Source: Mucilaginibacter terrenus
GTDB lineage: Bacteria > Bacteroidota > Bacteroidia > Sphingobacteriales > Sphingobacteriaceae
Length of the DNA: 64,000 nt
Reading direction: 5' to 3'
Assembly: GCF_003432065.1 (NCBI RefSeq)
Contig: NZ_QWDE01000001.1
Span: 2,108,001 to 2,172,000, forward strand
Part shown: positions 27,597 to 35,325 of the stretch, piece by piece
Position numbering within the stretch: the first letter of the stretch is position 1
How the letters are laid out: each line of letters starts with the position of its first letter
Position numbers and translations under genes: made by a program
Notes under the pieces: model-generated
Databases searched by the model: none
Told to the model about the DNA's origin: nothing
What the model saw: only the letters and a program-made list of their open reading frames with translations

Positions 27597-27842
27597 CTAC
27601 TGCAACTCCTCTTCCGGTAGATGATCGTCATCTTCAGGATCGGGCTCGCCCAGGTCATCGTCTACCTGTATCTCGTGAAGGTCGTTTGTCGACTCCATCT
27701 GGTCGTCAAAATCTTCGTCCTCCTCATCATCCCAGTCACCATCAACTATTTCTTCATCTTCGTCCGGTGCTTGTAAAAAAAGGGTATCATACATAAAACC
27801 CGAATCGCTTGTTTCGTAGTACCTGCTTTCTGAGAATTGCAT
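27597..27842 (-). CDS. Small hyperacidic protein of unknown function
   Basis: The 81-residue protein has an N-terminal ~28 residues with ordinary composition (MQFSESRYYETSDSGFMYDTLF), then a tail almost entirely Asp/Glu (APDEDEEIVDGDWDDEEDED). It lies 69 nt upstream of dnaX on the same strand and could be cotranscribed with it. No domain is recognised. Similar small acidic proteins are common in Sphingobacteriaceae, but I cannot name the family. Confidence 0.65.
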   Translation of the reverse strand: MQFSESRYYETSDSGFMYDTLFLQAPDEDEEIVDGDWDDEEDEDFDDQMESTNDLHEIQVDDDLGEPDPEDDDHLPEEELQ

Positions 27843-27956
27843 AACAAATGTGTTTAGTTAGAAGACAACCGAAAGTAAAGATGTGTTTGAATGTTAACGT
27901 TAATTATTTGTGATGTTTTTGTGTAAAATGCTTTTAGCACTGCCAGGTACAAAAGC

Positions 27957-27989
27957 AACAGCCCGCTATGGTTTTATAGCAGGCTGTTG
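27957..27989 (-). terminator. Hairpin terminator after the 790-residue protein gene
   Basis: CAACAGCCCGCTAT pairs with ATAGCAGGCTGTTG (one mismatch). On the minus strand it lies 24 nt beyond the stop codon at 28014 and is followed by a modest T-rich stretch. Confidence 0.7.
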
Positions 27990-28013
27990 GTCAAGTTAGT
28001 ACCTTAATATGTA

Positions 28014-30386
28014 TCAGAATGGTGCCAGCAACGGTTTAAGCAATGCTGTTAGATCAAATTTTTTGCTGAGTGCCAATGTAACTACCGGCTTTGCGCCTTT
28101 TAGCAGCAGCCCTCGAACTTCCCCGCTAAAAGTAAGCCCAAAAGCAACTTCGGTAAGGCGGTATTGTATAACATAAAATGCGTTCCACCGGTGTTTTGGT
28201 TCACGGGCGTTTAAAAAGTCCAAATAGCCTTCAGGAAGGTCATACAATTTTTTAAATTGTGTTGAATTGCCTATCCGTGACGGGTTTACTATTGTAAAAC
28301 CCTGATTTGTTGTACCAAGTATACCGTTTAAATAAAGGGTATAATCACTTTCCTTTATGTAGGTTGATAAGCCGGCACCTATGTAGTGCGATCTGCTGTC
28401 AAAATCAAAACGGCCCTCTTTAAATGTACGGCCGTTTAGCGCGGTCAGGGTGCTATCATAAGCAACTATATTACGGGCGGTTTTACTGTAGTCTATTGTA
28501 GAGGTAATGCGTTGCCAAAGCAATTCGAAATAAGTAGATATTGACCAATGAAAACCGTCTTCATTCAACCTTTTGCCATTTAACCTTATCTGTGGTGAAA
28601 ACATCAGACCTATACTTTTAACACTTGTTGTTGATTGTATGCGACCGGTATCTGTGTAGTAGGGATACCCTTTTTTCAAACTATCCAGTATATTGGAGCT
28701 ACCATCCCGGTAGGTAAAACCGCTTGACAAAGAAGAGCTCTGGCTTACCGATTGCGACTCGTACACACCGCCAACAAAACTGATATTGTTTGGGTGTTTT
28801 TTACTCCATAATGTCGCTACATCTTTCATATGCCCGAAAATGGCTGCGTAAAAATTATTGGTTTTAATGTTATCCAACAAATCAAAGTTGGTTCCTACTT
28901 CCGCCCAAAAAGTTCGGTCGGGTACTATCACTTTTAAACGCTGGCTGCCCCGCAATATCTGCGTCTGGCCCTTTATTACGAGGTCAACATCTCTAACGGT
29001 GTTTAAAGTATCTGTAGCTTTTATGGTGCGGATATGTAAGGGCACAAGTATACCCTCCGTCATTTTGCCAGCTTGAATTTTTGCCTCAGTGCTTGCTGAT
29101 GATTCGTCCTTTCCGTCTTTCATCATCGCAGTTTTTAGCTCAGTTTCAAGATCAGGCTTTTTTTTACTTCCCTGCACCCATTCTTCCCTTGTCACGGTTA
29201 TTGGGTTTTCAATTATCTGGTAGGTTTTATTAAGCGCCGTATCAGCAAACCCAAACAATAGTTGGTTTGCCTCCGGGCTAAAGTTTCCATTAAATTTCAC
29301 CCTCACGCTTATTGTATCAAGCGCGCTTATAACCGATCCGTACCGGCGCTCTATATTTGCTGTAGCTCCCGGAACTATCTCAGCACCACCGGCGGCTATC
29401 GGTTTATAAACAGCCTTCTTTTTAGATGTATACGGATTGATCTTAAAAGTATGCTTCACTTTACCATCAGGCAGATATATATCTATCAACTGTACGCCGG
29501 ATAGCGCAGCTGCCTGTTCAAGGTCTATCCTTACGTCCCGCTCAATTTCAACTTCCTTAGTGTCGTCCCAATCGTGTTTGTACAACTTAAGTGTAGCGTG
29601 CCCGGCATCTGTACCTGCTAACTTTATGTTTTCGAGTGTTCCTACCGGGAACAGGTCGAATTTTATGATAGTGTCCTTTCCTTCAGACCTGTTCAGTCGT
29701 AATTTTACTTTGGCGTACTTGTGAAAGGTGATATTAGGACTTAAAAGTGTATCTAAACTCACGTCGGTACTGCCGGAAACCAAAGCTACAGCCGGTTTAG
29801 ATAAGGGTGTTTGTGGTATGTCACTTTTTTCATCCGGCTTAACATTAGTTTTAACCTGTATATCTGCAGCAGACCTTATATAATCAAAATTCAGGCGCAC
29901 ATTACTTCCGCCTTTGCCAATACGTATATTGGCTTCTCCGCTTATCGCGGGCTGAAGGTTGAACTTTATTAATACGCCCTGATTGATGGTATGCGGTTTA
30001 CCGTTAAATAATTCCTTTTCTATAACAATATCTTTGGTAGTGTTCCTGTTATCAAACACCGGCCGGGCTGTGGTAAATTCATTAATTAAATTAAGCGTAA
30101 CTACAACATCTTTGGCGGGTGCAGGGCCGTTAATATCAAATGGGATATAAATCGTCCTCACGGCCAGGCTATCTCCTAACCTTTCCACGTTGCCAATGGT
30201 AAAATATTCTATATGGCCATCATTACTAATTTGCACCGTGGACTTAACCAATACAGGCTTTGCAGGCTTCAATTCAGCCTTTCTGGGAGCGCGCTGAGCA
30301 AATGAGGAGCTAAAAATAAGCGTGAAGATGGCCGGCATATATAGGTACCTAAGCCACAGATTGTTGTGAGTGTGAGGGGTGTTCAT
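28014..30386 (-). CDS. Large secreted protein of unknown function
   Basis: The 790-residue protein has an N-terminal signal segment (hydrophobic stretch ending SSSFAQ, about residue 30). Residues ~45-380 look like three or four beta-sandwich units of Calx-beta type (ISNDGHIEYFTIGNVERLGDSL, then VSLDTLLSPNITFHKYAKVKLRLNRSEG region, then RYGSVISALDTISVRVKFNG). The C-terminal ~300 residues have the alternating aromatic pattern of an outer-membrane barrel (HYIGAGLSTYIKESDYTLYLNG). I do not recognise a named family. It is divergent from the ribosomal operon. Confidence 0.75.
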   Translation of the reverse strand: MNTPHTHNNLWLRYLYMPAIFTLIFSSSFAQRAPRKAELKPAKPVLVKSTVQISNDGHIEYFTIGNVERLGDSLAVRTIYIPFDINGPAPAKDVVVTLNLINEFTTARPVFDNRNTTKDIVIEKELFNGKPHTINQGVLIKFNLQPAISGEANIRIGKGGSNVRLNFDYIRSAADIQVKTNVKPDEKSDIPQTPLSKPAVALVSGSTDVSLDTLLSPNITFHKYAKVKLRLNRSEGKDTIIKFDLFPVGTLENIKLAGTDAGHATLKLYKHDWDDTKEVEIERDVRIDLEQAAALSGVQLIDIYLPDGKVKHTFKINPYTSKKKAVYKPIAAGGAEIVPGATANIERRYGSVISALDTISVRVKFNGNFSPEANQLLFGFADTALNKTYQIIENPITVTREEWVQGSKKKPDLETELKTAMMKDGKDESSASTEAKIQAGKMTEGILVPLHIRTIKATDTLNTVRDVDLVIKGQTQILRGSQRLKVIVPDRTFWAEVGTNFDLLDNIKTNNFYAAIFGHMKDVATLWSKKHPNNISFVGGVYESQSVSQSSSLSSGFTYRDGSSNILDSLKKGYPYYTDTGRIQSTTSVKSIGLMFSPQIRLNGKRLNEDGFHWSISTYFELLWQRITSTIDYSKTARNIVAYDSTLTALNGRTFKEGRFDFDSRSHYIGAGLSTYIKESDYTLYLNGILGTTNQGFTIVNPSRIGNSTQFKKLYDLPEGYLDFLNAREPKHRWNAFYVIQYRLTEVAFGLTFSGEVRGLLLKGAKPVVTLALSKKFDLTALLKPLLAPF

Positions 30387-30461
30387 GATAAGTGGTTTAG
30401 ATGACCAACCTACAACAATCAGGAATAAGCATCAACCCGTTAAATAACGGTATTTGAAGTA

Positions 30462-30492
30462 TTTGTTATTAAGGTTATTATGGCTATATTTG
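30462..30492 (+). promoter_or_regulatory. Promoter of rpsF-rpsR-rplI
   Basis: TTTG at 30462-30465 and TATATTTG at 30485-30492 are separated by exactly 19 nt, the textbook Bacteroidota -33/-7 arrangement (TTTG-N19-TAnnTTTG). The rpsF start codon lies 40 nt downstream. Confidence 0.85.
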
Positions 30493-30531
30493 CAGCCCCG
30501 TAATAGCGGGTAAATTAAAAAACAAGTAAAA

Positions 30532-30894
30532 ATGCAACAGTACGAAATTGTGATCGTTCTAACCCCGTTGCTGTCTACCGAAACTGCTGGTGAGGCTATT
30601 GCCAAATACACCAAAGTTTTAACAGACGGCGGAGCCGAAATTGTCCAGGAGGATAATTGGGGTTTGAGAAAACTAGCGTACCCTATTCAAAAGAAGACTA
30701 CAGGGTACTATCACTTAACTGAATTCAGGGCTCCAGGTGATTTAATTAACAAATTGGAGGTAGAATTACGTCGCGATGAGCGCGTTTTGCGTTTCCTTAC
30801 CATTGCTTTGGACAAACACGCCATTGCTTACAACGACAAAAAACGCAGCGGTGCTTTTAACAAGAAATCTGCAAAAGTGGAGGAAGCAAACTAA
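30532..30894 (+). CDS. rpsF: 30S ribosomal protein S6
   Basis: The 120-residue S6 starts [14 protein letters not shown] and carries [26 protein letters not shown] and [19 protein letters not shown], the family core, followed by a short basic tail. It binds 16S rRNA in the platform with S18. It is first in a three-gene operon; the stop overlaps the rpsR start by 1 nt (TAATG). No ssb gene lies between, as is usual in Bacteroidota. Confidence 0.98.
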   Translation: MQQYEIVIVLTPLLSTETAGEAIAKYTKVLTDGGAEIVQEDNWGLRKLAYPIQKKTTGYYHLTEFRAPGDLINKLEVELRRDERVLRFLTIALDKHAIAYNDKKRSGAFNKKSAKVEEAN

Positions 30895-31157
30895 TGGCAA
30901 ACGACCAAATTAAATACGTTACCGCTCCTAAGGTGGAGGATAACCGTAAAAAATACTGCCGTTTTAAAAAGAACGGTATCAAGTACATTGATTACAAAGA
31001 CGCAAACTTTTTATTGAAGTTTATTAACGACCAGGGTAAAGTATTACCACGCCGTTTAACAGGTACTTCATTAAAGTTCCAGCGTAAAGTTGCTCAGGCT
31101 GTTAAGCGTGCGCGCCACATTGGTTTATTACCTTACGTTACCGATTCTTTAAAATAA
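30894..31157 (+). CDS. rpsR: 30S ribosomal protein S18
   Basis: The 87-residue S18 shows [18 protein letters not shown] and [31 protein letters not shown], matching the family almost end to end. It forms a heterodimer with S6 on the small subunit and is translationally coupled to rpsF through a 1-nt overlap. Confidence 0.98.
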   Translation: MANDQIKYVTAPKVEDNRKKYCRFKKNGIKYIDYKDANFLLKFINDQGKVLPRRLTGTSLKFQRKVAQAVKRARHIGLLPYVTDSLK

Positions 31158-31159
31158 AC

Positions 31160-31165
31160 AGGAGG
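31160..31165 (+). promoter_or_regulatory. Strong Shine-Dalgarno sequence of rplI
   Basis: AGGAGG lies 8 nt before the rplI ATG. Canonical Shine-Dalgarno sequences are rare in Bacteroidota and few other genes in this window have one, so it stands out and fixes the start. Confidence 0.7.
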
Positions 31166-31173
31166 TTTACAAA

Positions 31174-31617
31174 ATGGAAGTTATTTTAAAACAAGATGTA
31201 AAAAACCTGGGTGATAAAGACGACGTAGTGAACGTTAAACCAGGTTATGGCCGTAATTTCCTTATTCCTAAGGGTTATGCCATATTAGCCACAGAATCTG
31301 CCCGTAAAGTATTAGCAGAAAACCTGAAACAGGCTCAATTTAAACAAGACAAGATCCGTAAGGATGCTGATGCTATTGCTGCTAAACTGGAAGGTGTAAA
31401 ACTTACCATTGGCGCTAAAGCAGGCGAAAGCGGCAAAATCTTCGGTGCTATCAACACCATCCAGGTGGCTGATGCCCTTAAGAAAGAAGGTTTTGAAGTT
31501 GACCGTCGCCGTATCACTTTTGATCAGGAGCCAAAATTTGTTGGCGAGTACGTTGCAAACGTAAACCTGCATAAAGAAGTTAAGGTTCAGGTTCCTTTTG
31601 AAGTAGTAGCTGAATAA
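31174..31617 (+). CDS. rplI: 50S ribosomal protein L9
   Basis: The 147-residue L9 begins MEVILKQDVKNLGDKDDVVNVKPGYGRNFL, the N-terminal RNA-binding domain. It continues with the long connecting helix (VLAENLKQAQFKQDKIRKDADAIAAKLEG) and a C-terminal domain starting KLTIGAKAGESGKIFGAI. The length is normal. It has a perfect AGGAGG ribosome-binding site and is followed by a terminator. Confidence 0.98.
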   Translation: MEVILKQDVKNLGDKDDVVNVKPGYGRNFLIPKGYAILATESARKVLAENLKQAQFKQDKIRKDADAIAAKLEGVKLTIGAKAGESGKIFGAINTIQVADALKKEGFEVDRRRITFDQEPKFVGEYVANVNLHKEVKVQVPFEVVAE

Positions 31618-31645
31618 GTTACCCATCTTTAAAGAATACCAAAAT

Positions 31646-31680
31646 AAAAAGGTGTTGTGTTTTATCACAACACCTTTTTT
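31646..31680 (+). terminator. Intrinsic terminator of the ribosomal operon
   Basis: AAAAAGGTGTTGTG and CACAACACCTTTTTT make a perfect 12-14 bp stem with a T-run, 29 nt after the rplI stop. The in-frame GTG at 31657 lies inside this hairpin, which argues against its use as the mtgA start. Confidence 0.95.
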
Positions 31681-31704
31681 GTTTACAATAATTACCTTTG
31701 GCGC

Positions 31705-32448
31705 GTGAAAAAACGAAGCACTAACGCATCCGCAAAGAATACCTCTAAAAGCCTGTTTAAGGGCGGTTTGCTCCGGCTCATCTTCCGGATTGTAAAACTC
31801 GTTGTTATTTCGTTTGTAGCGCTTAGTTTATTCGGGGTGTTGCTGTTCCGCTTTGTTAACCCGCCGTTCACCTGGCTAATGGTGCAGCGCGGTTTCGAGC
31901 GTAAGGCAGACGGCAAGCACTGGAAGATTGATAAAGATTGGGTAGAGTTTGACAGCATAGCCGACCCCATGAAACGCGCCGCTGTTGCTGCTGAGGACCA
32001 AACCTTCCTGGAGAACCACGGCTTCGACTTTAAAGCTATCCAGCGGGCCATTAAAAAGAACGCCAACAGTAAAAAGCTGATAGGCGGCAGTACCATTACA
32101 CAGCAAACTGCCAAAAACGTCTTCCTATGGCCGGGCAGGTCCATAATCCGCAAAGGATTTGAAGCCTGGTTCACTGTACTGATAGAGACCTTCTGGAGTA
32201 AGAAACGGGTAATGGAGGTTTACCTCAACGTAATTGAGATGGGCGATGGCATTTACGGCATCGAGGCTGCATCCCAGGCCTACTTTCATAAACCAGCTTC
32301 GCGGCTTACCACACGGCAGGCTGCAGCTATTGCGGTAATTTTCCCAAGCCCGCTTAAGTGGTCGGCAACAAAGCCTACACGCTATCTTAAACACCGGCAG
32401 TACCTTATCAGGCAAAACATGCGGCGGTTGGGCCCGCTGGAATTCTAG
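31705..32448 (+). CDS. mtgA: Monofunctional biosynthetic peptidoglycan transglycosylase
   Basis: The 247-residue protein starts at GTG 31705 (KKRSTNASAKNTSK). An N-terminal TM helix (IVKLVVISFVALSLFGVLLF) is followed by the GT51 domain with all five motifs: AEDQTFLENHGFD (catalytic Glu), GGSTITQQTAKN, the basic KKRVMEVYLNVIEMG and GIEAASQAYFHKPA. It polymerises lipid II into glycan strands at the inner membrane without transpeptidase activity. An earlier in-frame GTG at 31657 sits in the upstream terminator stem and is rejected. Confidence 0.95.
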   Translation: MKKRSTNASAKNTSKSLFKGGLLRLIFRIVKLVVISFVALSLFGVLLFRFVNPPFTWLMVQRGFERKADGKHWKIDKDWVEFDSIADPMKRAAVAAEDQTFLENHGFDFKAIQRAIKKNANSKKLIGGSTITQQTAKNVFLWPGRSIIRKGFEAWFTVLIETFWSKKRVMEVYLNVIEMGDGIYGIEAASQAYFHKPASRLTTRQAAAIAVIFPSPLKWSATKPTRYLKHRQYLIRQNMRRLGPLEF

Positions 32449-32531
32449 TGAAAAAATCTTAATTCATCAGATAATTGGTTTTAATTAGCAGATAAACTGT
32501 ACATTTAGTTTATCTACCAATTTAACAACCA

Positions 32532-33083
32532 ATGGGACGTTTTCTTCACGTTCTGAGCATGATAGCTTTTGTTGCAATTGCCGCCAGCAGTTGTAAGCTG
32601 GACGCGCCCGTTTACCCCATTGCAGAAAAGCCGCCGGAGGTTGTAAAGCCGGATACAACAACTATACCCGACGCAGGACCGGATAGCTTTTATACCGTAC
32701 CTATTGGCGCACTAAACACAATAGTGTTTAAGATAGACGATGGAGAAAATGTAACGTTAACAGAACCTACTGCCGACATTACCCCCAACAACGGCTCGGC
32801 AACAACCGGCTATACCATGGTACTGGCAGATCAGGTGTCGCCGGAAGTAACGTTCAAACTAAACTTTAGCGCCGCCAGGGCCGGAGAATTTGCTGATGAC
32901 CTGCTTTGGCTTATTTACAAGGATTTCAGGCTTACCGATGACAGCAGCGGGAAGGTAAAGGCGGTTATTGTTCGTAAGGATACCAACGGTTATCTTGTAA
33001 AAGGGTATTTCCGCATTTTGGCTACAAATGATAACGACGGTACTTTACATACCGTAATCGGCTCGTTTAACGTCAGCAAATAA
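32532..33083 (+). CDS. Putative lipoprotein of unknown function
   Basis: The 183-residue protein has a signal peptide with SPII motif ASSC (Cys20 or 21), then a Pro-rich linker (EKPPEVVKPDTTTIPDAGP) and a beta-rich domain. No family is recognised. It lies 83 nt after mtgA and is convergent with the YdeI-like gene. Confidence 0.7.
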   Translation: MGRFLHVLSMIAFVAIAASSCKLDAPVYPIAEKPPEVVKPDTTTIPDAGPDSFYTVPIGALNTIVFKIDDGENVTLTEPTADITPNNGSATTGYTMVLADQVSPEVTFKLNFSAARAGEFADDLLWLIYKDFRLTDDSSGKVKAVIVRKDTNGYLVKGYFRILATNDNDGTLHTVIGSFNVSK

Positions 33084-33118
33084 CCCTTACGCCTTTTATA
33101 CTTCCGCAGGTACTTTAA

Positions 33119-33748
33119 TTACTTGTATTTCCAGTTCCTGGTTTTGCCCTCATTCATCCACTCTATTCCTTCCTTTAAGCGCTTGTCGCGCGTGGCGGTG
33201 GTTTTGGCATCTTCAAACCAGGTAATGTATTCTTTCTTTTGTGAAGGGCTGAACTTATCGAAATACGCCTTAGCTTCCGGGTTAGAGATGAACAGTTCGG
33301 CTAAATAATTTGGCGTGTCTAAAGTAGTGTTAGCCGGCTTAGGCCCTGTTACCTTTTTAGCAGCTGGTTTTGCTTTTACCGGCCCTGCCGCGTCTTTTTG
33401 CGCCATAGCCTGTTTAATGTACCACACCAGGATGTCGGCATCCGGGATGTCTGCTATACTGGTTAGCTTACCTATGCTCCCGGCAGCTTCGCCACCTTCT
33501 GTATATAATATCTGGTGCGGATCGGGCAGTTGCTCCGCCTTCCAAAAACCAAAGCCTGCATGCTGCTTAAACGCCATCATAAAACAAAGCACGCCTTTGT
33601 ACTCAAAGAATGGAGCGCTCCACTTGATAGTTTCCGTAATCTCCGGAGACGCATTGTGAACTATTTCTCGCAGGTGTTTAAGAATGGGTTTGGCAAATTC
33701 GGCAGACTTCTCTATATAAGCGTCCACGCGGCTATCGTACTGTTCCAT
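33119..33748 (-). CDS. YdeI/DUF1801 family protein
   Basis: The 209-residue protein starts at the ATG at 33748 (MEQYDSRVDAYIEKS); in-frame upstream codons do not extend the family match. The N-terminal DUF1801 domain carries ITETIKWSAPFFEYKGVLCFMMAFKQHAGFGFW. The C-terminal YdeI/OmpD-associated part carries PNYLAELFISNPEAKAYFDKFSPSQKKEYITWFEDAKTTATRDKRL in landmark form. The two parts are joined by a Lys/Ala-rich linker. The biochemical function is unknown. Confidence 0.88.
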   Translation of the reverse strand: MEQYDSRVDAYIEKSAEFAKPILKHLREIVHNASPEITETIKWSAPFFEYKGVLCFMMAFKQHAGFGFWKAEQLPDPHQILYTEGGEAAGSIGKLTSIADIPDADILVWYIKQAMAQKDAAGPVKAKPAAKKVTGPKPANTTLDTPNYLAELFISNPEAKAYFDKFSPSQKKEYITWFEDAKTTATRDKRLKEGIEWMNEGKTRNWKYK

Positions 33749-33796
33749 ACCGCAATATAATACTGTCTGGTAAAAAAGCAAAACAGATGCCGCCTA

Positions 33797-34084
33797 TTAA
33801 CGCAGCAAGCCTTTCAGCGCGGGATGTGATTGGGACGGAAGGAACTCCGTAACTGTAAATTCTGCAAGGCCGTGTTGGTGGAACGGGTCCTGTTCTATGA
33901 TCTTCCACAGTATCTCCTCAGAATCTGCCTGTGCAATGATAATGCCGCCTGTACGGGGTACCTTTCTGCCACTCATGATGAAAACATCGGCAGCGTAGTA
34001 CTTCTTTAGATAAGCTACATGTTCTGTCATATGCCTGTCCAGCTGTTCAAGTGGTACAATATATCGGAGATTGATAATGAACAT
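33797..34084 (-). CDS. YciI-like protein
   Basis: The 95-residue ferredoxin-like-fold protein shows VPLEQLDRHMTEHVAYLKKYYAADVFIMSGRKVPRTGGIIIAQ and WKIIEQDPFHQHGLAEFTVTEF, the normal YciI core with the conserved His (HMTEH) and Asp (EQDPF). The family is putatively catalytic, but no reaction is established here. It lies 18 nt after the next upstream gene and probably forms a unit with it. Confidence 0.9.
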   Translation of the reverse strand: MFIINLRYIVPLEQLDRHMTEHVAYLKKYYAADVFIMSGRKVPRTGGIIIAQADSEEILWKIIEQDPFHQHGLAEFTVTEFLPSQSHPALKGLLR

Positions 34085-34102
34085 GATAAGCTTTGGCAGG
34101 CA

Positions 34103-34588
34103 TTAAGCCGTTACAAGGTCCTTAAATAACTGTATATGCCAGCTATCCTTAAAAGGGACCTCCCATTTGGTTTGCAGTTCGGTAAGGTTTTGAGCCAGGT
34201 TGTTGTAAACGATGGTGTCGCGGGTAATAACGCCTTCTTTCAACAGCGCTTCAAACTGTTTGCGCGGAACGGACAACACCTCGCTGCCGGAGCGATAAGC
34301 CAGGTTAAAGCGATCAAACAGGTTGATGCCGAAATGCTGTTCCACCTCTTTCATAAAACGCACCGACTTATCGATAGAACAGCCGCTTGCACCCGCCTGG
34401 CTTTCATCAACCACAAGAATAAAGAAACGGTTATACTTCACCTCCCCTTTTGCTTTAAGCTGGTTGTTATGAGCCGTCCAGTCGCGGGTAAAATTGTCCA
34501 GCAATACCTGCGCGTCAATCACTTCTGCGTCGGTAAGTTTACGGTCCGACTGGTAGATCCAAACCCGGGAGTGTGAAGAAAATTCCAT
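34103..34588 (-). CDS. Conserved Bacteroidota protein of unknown function
   Basis: The 161-residue protein begins HSRVWIYQSDRKLTDAEV. It contains LVVDESQAGASGCSIDKSVRFMKEVEQHFGINLFDR, which suggests a conserved Cys near residue 70. Relatives are sometimes called ABC transporter ATPase in databases, but there is no Walker A, signature or Walker B, so that name is not supported. It precedes the YciI-like gene by 18 nt. Confidence 0.75.
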   Translation of the reverse strand: MEFSSHSRVWIYQSDRKLTDAEVIDAQVLLDNFTRDWTAHNNQLKAKGEVKYNRFFILVVDESQAGASGCSIDKSVRFMKEVEQHFGINLFDRFNLAYRSGSEVLSVPRKQFEALLKEGVITRDTIVYNNLAQNLTELQTKWEVPFKDSWHIQLFKDLVTA

Positions 34589-34658
34589 GTTGCGAATTTA
34601 GCCATTTTATTAACTTGAAGCTGAAATTTGTTGTCAGGCTACCATCAATTCTACAGGA

Positions 34659-35117
34659 GTGAGAAAAGCGCGTAAGATTGTTCTTATTTTAGGAATAACT
34701 GCCCTATTGTGCAGTTTTAAGGCATTTAACGCAGAACAGGATTGGATAACATGGGCTAACCACGCACTCAGCGAGAGCGTGGACCCGCTTGCCGAAGCCA
34801 GGGTAAAGAAGTGGGAAATAATGCTTACCGCCGACCATTTTATGCGGCTCAGAAAAACTTATCAACAGGGTAAACAGGAATATTATTCCTTCAATATGCA
34901 GCGTTTTGCAGAAATGGACTATGTGCCAGGGGCGGTTAACGATACCCTGCGTTTTCATACCCGTGCAGACGACATCATCTACCAAACTTATAACGATCCT
35001 AAAGGCGACATCGACTCGATGGCCACCATGCTTGTTATGCCGGTACGGAAACTTTCTGCCGGGCGGCTGGACAGCCTAAAACAAGCACTGGAAGTTTTGA
35101 AGGGTAAGAACCTATAG
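34659..35117 (+). CDS. Putative exported protein of unknown function
   Basis: The 152-residue protein starts at GTG 34659, which overlaps an AGGAG stretch, so the exact start is uncertain. A basic start and hydrophobic core (KIVLILGITALLCSFKAFNA) form a signal peptide. The mature domain is helical and charged (ARVKKWEIMLTADHFMRLRKTYQQGKQEYYSF), with no recognised family. It is divergent from the upstream gene by about 70 nt. Confidence 0.65.
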   Translation: MRKARKIVLILGITALLCSFKAFNAEQDWITWANHALSESVDPLAEARVKKWEIMLTADHFMRLRKTYQQGKQEYYSFNMQRFAEMDYVPGAVNDTLRFHTRADDIIYQTYNDPKGDIDSMATMLVMPVRKLSAGRLDSLKQALEVLKGKNL

Positions 35118-35170
35118 CAAAAGACGCGTAAACTCGCTACTACGCAGCCGCAAACATGTACCTGCAGAAG

Positions 35171-35325
35171 TGTATCACCACTTAAATATTTGTAAAAAAC
35201 TGTATCATGGTTCCAAAAACTGTAACACGGTTTTTAGCTTATGTGCTAAACATCTGTTACTTAACTATTTTTCGACCCAAAAAACTGTAACAGGTGTAAC
35301 ACCCTGTCGTGTTACAGTTGTTACA
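35171..35325. repeat. Intergenic TGTAACA/TGTATCA word cluster
   Basis: The gap between two convergent genes holds TGTATCA at 35171 and 35201, TGTAACA at 35221, 35286 and 35295, and the inverse TGTTACA at 35310 and 35319. The last four form an inverted pair of direct repeats (spacing 9 bp each) with a perfect arm AACTGTAACA/TGTTACAGTT. The final copy runs over the stop codon of the Fe-S gene. The arrangement parallels the TGTTCA and GGGACA clusters elsewhere in the window. Confidence 0.7.

Noticed and set aside
31657..31704. Longer mtgA start (GTG at 31657)
   Set aside because: The codon lies within the terminator hairpin of the ribosomal operon, and the extra residues are not family-like. 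GTG 31705 is preferred.
34103..34588. ABC transporter ATPase label for this 161-residue protein
   Set aside because: It has no Walker A, signature or Walker B motif, so the name seen for relatives is not supported.
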